A DNA stretch of 19,277 bases from an uncultured Muribaculaceae bacterium. GTDB taxonomy: Bacteria; Bacteroidota; Bacteroidia; Bacteroidales; Muribaculaceae. The stretch is taken from contig CAJUPY010000031.1 in NCBI GenBank assembly GCA_910588035.1, forward strand, positions 1-19,277, given 5' to 3'. Position 1 is the first letter of the stretch. Every line of letters starts with the position of its first letter. Shown in pieces: positions 15,632-19,277 of the stretch. The translations under genes were made by a program, and so were the position numbers. The notes beneath the pieces are model-generated. The model was not told where the DNA came from. It made no database searches and saw only the letters and a program-made list of their open reading frames with translations.

Positions 15632-17023
15632 TTACTCTCCGACCATATAGTGGTGGTAGCCGTCGAGTTTCTGCCATGCGCCACGTGTGAAGTCGGGCAC
15701 TTCGACAGGGCGGCTCTGGTTGGCCAGCGAGATCGAGGTCAGCTCGCCCAGACACGACCATTCGGCTGCGTCATAGACATCCTGATCGAGGGGCAGGCCG
15801 TTGAGCAGACAGTAGACGAGGCGATAGTCCATGATGAAGTCCATGCCGCCGTGACCGCCCACTTTCTTGGCTGTCTCGGCGAGTTCTTTCTGAATCGGGT
15901 GTTCATATTTCTTCATCAGGGCCTCTTTGGCTTCGTCGGGAATGAAACTGTGGCTCGACAGATTTTCCAGGTCGGGCATGCCGTCGATTGAGTCGGGAGA
16001 GGCAAAAGTGTAGCCCGATTTCGGATATTTGTTGGCGAATCCAAGTGTGCCGGTCAGCTGATACATGCGTGAGTAGGGTCGCGGATTCATGACGTCGTGC
16101 TGAATGTGCATGGTCGCTCCGTTCTCGGTCTGGATCATTGTCATCGTGTGGTCGGCGTTCTTGAAATCGGCGTCACCACCGAGTTTCTTGACCAGTTCGG
16201 GACCTGTCACGGCCTTTGTTGCCATGGCGGTAAGATAGTTCATCTTGTTGCCGCGGTGAATGTTCAGCAGCTGACATGCCGGACCCATGCCGTGGGTTGC
16301 ATAGACGTCGCCCGCATTCTTTGAGTTGAAGTCGAGTCGCCAGTTGCCCTGATACTCGTCCCAGAACGGTTCGAGATTGTGAATGTATGCGCCTTCAACA
16401 TGGAGAATGTCGCCGAACAGACCCTGCTGGGCCATGTTGAGTGTGGTCAGCTCGAAGAAGTCATAGACACAGTTCTCGAGCATCATGCAGTGGCGGCGTG
16501 TGCGTTCCGATGTGTCGACGAGTTTCCAGCACTCCTCGAGATTCATGGCCGCGGGCACCTCGACAGCCACATGTTTCCCTTTTTCCATTGCGTAGACGGC
16601 CATTTCGGCGTGGTTCTGCCACGGTGTAGCTATGTAGACCAGATTGATGTCGTCGCGGTCACACAGTTGCTTCCAGCCTTCTTCGCCCGAGTAGGTGTCG
16701 GCGGCGGGCAATCCGGCCCTGGTCAGAATGTTGTTGGCCGAGTCGGCTCGTTCAGGCATTAGGTCACACAAGGCTTTGACCGATGTGCGGTCGAGGTGGG
16801 TGAAGCGTCTGACGGCTCCGGGACCGCGCATGCCCAGACCGATGAAGCCGACGCGGACGGTGTCGAGGGGTTCGGCTCTGAAGCCTACCATGTCGGTTTG
16901 TCCTTCAGGACGTTCGGGACTCGGGACTGCGATCACATTGCTTTCAGGTTTCGCGCCTCCGTTGCAAGATGTCAGTGCCAATGCCACTATGGCCGCACCG
17001 AAGATTGATTGGAAGAGTTTCAT
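15632..17023 (-). CDS. Gfo/Idh/MocA family lipoprotein, GH109-type glycosidase
   Basis: The 463 residues begin with a lipoprotein signal (ALALTSC, lipidation at C20). A Rossmann NAD-binding domain has GFIGLGMRGPG (59-69) and later TPWQNHAEMAVYAMEKGKH (133-151) and EVPAAMNLEECW (155-166). The C-terminal part has WRLDFN, then GDVYATHGMGPACQLLNIHRG (read 238-258), a hallmark of GH109. GH109 enzymes use tightly bound NAD+ in a redox-assisted hydrolysis and are best known as alpha-N-acetylgalactosaminidases, from family knowledge. The true sugar here is unproven, because other specificities exist in the family. It could act on host mucin O-glycans at the cell surface. It follows trmD by 51 bp with no promoter seen between them, and a terminator follows it. 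Confidence 0.88.
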   Translation of the reverse strand: MKLFQSIFGAAIVALALTSCNGGAKPESNVIAVPSPERPEGQTDMVGFRAEPLDTVRVGFIGLGMRGPGAVRRFTHLDRTSVKALCDLMPERADSANNILTRAGLPAADTYSGEEGWKQLCDRDDINLVYIATPWQNHAEMAVYAMEKGKHVAVEVPAAMNLEECWKLVDTSERTRRHCMMLENCVYDFFELTTLNMAQQGLFGDILHVEGAYIHNLEPFWDEYQGNWRLDFNSKNAGDVYATHGMGPACQLLNIHRGNKMNYLTAMATKAVTGPELVKKLGGDADFKNADHTMTMIQTENGATMHIQHDVMNPRPYSRMYQLTGTLGFANKYPKSGYTFASPDSIDGMPDLENLSSHSFIPDEAKEALMKKYEHPIQKELAETAKKVGGHGGMDFIMDYRLVYCLLNGLPLDQDVYDAAEWSCLGELTSISLANQSRPVEVPDFTRGAWQKLDGYHHYMVGE

Positions 17024-17074
17024 GTGATTTATGGGGTTTGAATGATTGGAGAATATCCTGGGTGGATCGAGATA

Positions 17075-17749
17075 CTATTCGAGTAGTCCGGGACGCAGGC
17101 GGCGTGTGCGTTCTACCGACTGCTCGTGGCGCCACTCGGCAATTCTGGCCTCATGGCCGCTCAACAAGATCTCGGGCACGGTCCAGCCGTTGTAGTCGGC
17201 CGGACGGGTGTAGACGGGCGGTGCGAGCAGATTGTCCTGGAATGAGTCGCTCAACGCGCTCTGTTCGTCACCGATCGCACCCGGAATCAGTCTGACCACG
17301 GCATCGGCTATGACAATCGCCGGAAGCTCGCCTCCGGTCAGAACGTAGTCGCCGATCGAGATCTCGCGGGTGATCAGATGTTCCCTGATGCGGTAGTCTA
17401 TGCCTTTGTAGTGGCCGCAGAGAATGATTATGTTGTCGAGCATCGACATTGTGTTGGCTATCGGCTGGCTCAGCACCTCGCCGTCGGGAGAGGTGAAAAT
17501 CACCTCGTCGTAGTCGCGCTCGGCTTTCAGGGCACTGATGCAGCGGTCGACAGGCTCGACTTTCATCACCATGCCGGCCTCGCCTCCAAACGGGTAGTCA
17601 TCGACCTTGCGGTGGCGGTCGGTGGTGTAGTCGCGCAGGTTGTGAATGTGAAACTCGACGAGTCCCTTGTCCTGGGCGCGTTTCAAGATCGAGCAGCTCA
17701 GCGGCGACTCAAGCATCTCGGGGAGTACGGTCAGAATGTCGATGCGCAT
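17075..17749 (-). CDS. trmD: tRNA (guanine-37-N1)-methyltransferase
   Basis: TrmD methylates G37 next to the anticodon of tRNAs reading CNN codons, using S-adenosylmethionine, and so prevents +1 frameshifting. The 224-residue length is typical. Trefoil-knot SAM-site motifs are visible: PFGGEAGMVM (53-62), ILCGHYKGID (109-118) and SIGDYVLTGGELPA (131-144). The catalytic aspartate lies in SDSF (D168). The C-terminal tRNA-binding domain has PPVYTRPADYNGWTVPEILLSGHE. It starts 13 bp downstream of trpS, so both tRNA-related genes should share a transcript. Confidence 0.97.
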   Translation of the reverse strand: MRIDILTVLPEMLESPLSCSILKRAQDKGLVEFHIHNLRDYTTDRHRKVDDYPFGGEAGMVMKVEPVDRCISALKAERDYDEVIFTSPDGEVLSQPIANTMSMLDNIIILCGHYKGIDYRIREHLITREISIGDYVLTGGELPAIVIADAVVRLIPGAIGDEQSALSDSFQDNLLAPPVYTRPADYNGWTVPEILLSGHEARIAEWRHEQSVERTRRLRPGLLE

Positions 17750-17762
17750 TGTCGGACGGGTC

Positions 17763-18848
17763 TTATTTGGTATATTTGTTTGCCTGCTGTTCGATCAGCG
17801 CGGCATCGTCAAAGTAGTCGATGCGCATCGAGCGGCGCACATCGTCCAGGGTCTGCGCTGCCACCTCGCGGGCGGCTTCAGAGCCGCGGCGCAGAATGTC
17901 GAACACCGCCGGAATGTCTTTCTCATAGGCGGCACGGCGTTCGCGAATCGGGGCAAGTTCCTCCTCGAGAACGTTTATCAGAATCTTCTTGACCGTTCCG
18001 TCGCCCACTCCACCTTGCTGATAGCGTGTCTTCAGGTCGTCGAGCGAGGCGAAATCGGGGTTGAAGCGGTTGATCTGGTCGCCATGAGACAGGGCGTCGA
18101 GATAGATGAAGGGACAGTTGCCCTCAAGATGTCCGGGATCGGTTATGTTGAGGTGGAGAGGGTCGGTATACATTCCCTTGACCTTCTTGGCAACCTCTTT
18201 GGCGGTGTCGCTCAGATAGATGCAGTTGCCGAGCGATTTACTCATCTTGGCCTTGCCGTCGGTGCCGGGCAGACGCAGACATGCGCAGTTTTCCGGCAGC
18301 AGAATCTCCGGTTCGACCAGAGTCGGGCCATAGACGTTGTTGAACCGCTGCACGATTTCGCGGGTAAGCTCGATCATCGGGGCCTGATCTTCACCGACGG
18401 GCACTGTAGTGGCCTTGAAGGCGGTGATGTCGGCGGCCTGACTGACAGGGTAGCAGAAGAAACCGACCGGAATGCTCTGCTCGAAGTTGCGCATCTTGAT
18501 CTCGGTCTTGACTGTCGGATTGCGCTGTACGCGTGAGACGGTAACCAGGTTCATGTAGTAGAACATCAGTTCGGTCAGTTCAGGCACCTGCGACTGAATG
18601 AAGATCGTGGTCTTGGCCGGATCGATGCCGACCGACAGATAGTCGAGGGCCACCTCGATGATGTTCTGACGTATTTTCTCGGGATTGTCGGCATTGTCGG
18701 TCAGGGCCTGTGCATCGGCTATCATGACGAAAATCTTGTCGTATTCGCCGGAATTCTGAAGCTCGACGCGGCGTTTGAGCGAGCCGACATAGTGTCCTAA
18801 GTGGAGTTTTCCGGTGGGACGGTCACCGGTCAATATGATTTTTTCCAT
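17763..18848 (-). CDS. trpS: Tryptophanyl-tRNA synthetase
   Basis: TrpRS charges tRNA-Trp with tryptophan in the cytoplasm. The start at 18848 gives 361 residues beginning MEKIILTGDRPTGKLHLGHYVG. A longer reading from 18893 would place the promoter -7 box inside the coding region and adds a tail without family resemblance. Class I motifs are HLGH (16-19) and KMSKS (201-205). Between them are GDRPTG, the FIQSQVPE strand and the GEDQ (about 152-155) tryptophan-pocket region. It opens the operon and is followed 13 bp later by trmD. No attenuator-like leader is visible; the leader is only about 25 nt. Confidence 0.97.
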   Translation of the reverse strand: MEKIILTGDRPTGKLHLGHYVGSLKRRVELQNSGEYDKIFVMIADAQALTDNADNPEKIRQNIIEVALDYLSVGIDPAKTTIFIQSQVPELTELMFYYMNLVTVSRVQRNPTVKTEIKMRNFEQSIPVGFFCYPVSQAADITAFKATTVPVGEDQAPMIELTREIVQRFNNVYGPTLVEPEILLPENCACLRLPGTDGKAKMSKSLGNCIYLSDTAKEVAKKVKGMYTDPLHLNITDPGHLEGNCPFIYLDALSHGDQINRFNPDFASLDDLKTRYQQGGVGDGTVKKILINVLEEELAPIRERRAAYEKDIPAVFDILRRGSEAAREVAAQTLDDVRRSMRIDYFDDAALIEQQANKYTK

Positions 18849-18880
18849 TGTGCTGTTTTGGGTATTGTTGTCTGAATTTT

Positions 18881-18912
18881 GCAAAATTAGCAAACTCCCG
18901 CGATTTTACCAA
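18881..18912 (-). promoter_or_regulatory. Bacteroidota-type promoter of trpS
   Basis: On the minus strand TTG (18912-18910) is followed after 20 bp by TAATTTTGC (18889-18881), 32 bp before the trpS start codon at 18848. The -7 box matches TAnnTTTG. This fixes the true trpS start downstream of the longer open frame. Confidence 0.7.
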
Positions 18913-18931
18913 TTTATTTTCATCGCCGCAT

Positions 18932-18962
18932 AAAAAAACGGGGCTGTCATCGCGACAGCCCC
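18932..18962 (-). terminator. Strong Rho-independent terminator of a transcript entering from the right
   Basis: A 9-bp G/C-rich stem (GGGGCTGTC, arms 18940-18948 and 18954-18962, 5-base loop) is followed on the minus strand by G and seven T (18938-18932). It ends a minus-strand transcript that starts beyond or within 18963-19277, and insulates trpS from it. Confidence 0.88.
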
Positions 18963-19111
18963 AATTTCTTAATAAACCAATCATTATCACATTTCTGACA
19001 TTATAACGCGCCGGGTTGAAAAATAGTTCATCGTGAAAGAAATTTTTTTGAGAAAACGGCTTAAGGAAATGAAAAACGGTGTCGCGATCGTCTGTAGTCT
19101 GAGATTTAATC

Positions 19112-19277
19112 GGCGTCCTTGGCCGGACGCCCCAAGTCAGGTCGCTGTGATACCGGGCATGCCTATGGCATACCCGGTTACTGCTGAATCGTCGTCCTCT
19201 CGGACGACCCGTTGATGTTTTCGTGACGGGCGGAGTGTCGCGATCGTCCTCACGGACGACCCGTTAATGTTTTCGTG
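19112..19277 (-). repeat. Hairpin cluster with a 52-bp tandem unit; candidate structured RNA or 3' untranslated region
   Basis: No gene is recognisable between 18963 and 19277. Four hairpins lie here: 19112-19131 (7-bp stem), 19152-19178 (12-bp stem), 19191-19208 (7-bp stem) and 19244-19259 (6-bp stem). The last two belong to a direct repeat with a 52-bp period (GGACGACCCGTT at 19202 and 19254; TTTTCGTG at 19218 and 19270) that runs off the window. Read on the minus strand the loops of those two are GAGA and GTGA, both GNRA tetraloops, and the one mismatch in the 12-bp stem becomes a U-G wobble. Both favour a minus-strand RNA. The 14-base GTGTCGCGATCGTC also recurs at 19079-19092 and 19235-19248. 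The stretch 18963-19078 is A/T-rich and shows nothing else. Confidence 0.55.

Noticed and set aside
18849..18893. Longer trpS reading with 15 extra N-terminal residues
   Set aside because: The added segment contains the -7 box TAATTTTGC of the trpS promoter and has no TrpRS resemblance; the start at 18848 leads directly into the conserved GDRPTG segment.
19033..19215. Plus-strand frame of 60 codons at the right end
   Set aside because: It runs through the hairpin repeats, has a biased Arg/Ser/Pro tail from the repeat sequence, and shows no family resemblance or promoter.
19137..19277. Minus-strand frame open from the right edge to a stop at 19137-19139 (46 codons)
   Set aside because: The 52-bp repeat is not a multiple of three, so the two copies are read in different frames, which is unlike coding sequence. 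A partial gene end cannot be fully excluded without the sequence to the right.
19079..19277. Possible CRISPR array at the right-end repeats
   Set aside because: The repeat unit has under two copies visible, and the intervening sequence is itself repeated rather than unique spacer; no cas genes are present.

Overview
The window looks like a chromosomal stretch of a Bacteroidota genome, most likely order Bacteroidales and plausibly a Muribaculaceae-like gut commensal. Three things point there. Five promoters fit the Bacteroidota pattern (TTTG or TTG, 19-21 bp, TAnnTTTG). The protein families are typical of the phylum (DUF4834, DUF2461, short phosphatidylserine decarboxylase with PssA, GH109, FGE-like proteins of the CALIKV type). 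Shine-Dalgarno signals are weak. The family or genus is inference. All 19 protein genes and the partial tRNA lie on the minus strand, so transcription runs from high to low coordinates.

Layout in the direction of transcription. (a) 19277-18932: a gene-free stretch that on the minus strand forms a series of hairpins, including a 52-bp tandem unit with GNRA-type loops, and ends in a strong terminator. (b) 18848-15632: trpS, trmD and a lipoprotein GH109/Gfo-Idh-MocA enzyme, closed by a terminator. (c) 15443-3869: an 11-gene operon behind one promoter. (d) 3768-1331: psd, pssA, a DUF4834 gene and a DUF2461 gene, which together make phosphatidylethanolamine and carry two conserved unknowns. (e) 1142-162: pfkA with its own promoter and terminator. 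(f) 52-1: the 5' part of tRNA-Ala(GGC), whose promoter uses the T-tract of the pfkA terminator.

Region (c) is the most interesting part. It opens with an S9 prolyl-oligopeptidase-type exopeptidase and continues with ten envelope proteins. Three are single-pass inner-membrane proteins that share a short N-terminal cytoplasmic motif (consensus close to NER-x-G-x-I-x-x-P-E-Q). Three carry FGE-sulfatase (SUMF1-like) domains that lack the catalytic cysteine pair of formylglycine-generating enzyme. Two share a C-terminal domain of about 80-90 residues. The rest include an NTF2-like protein, an unknown periplasmic protein, a calcineurin-type phosphoesterase and a probable outer-membrane barrel. Genes are 1-19 bp apart or overlap, four of the junctions being ATGA. 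The simplest reading is a multi-protein envelope complex reaching from the cytoplasmic face into the periplasm. Its function cannot be read from the sequence.
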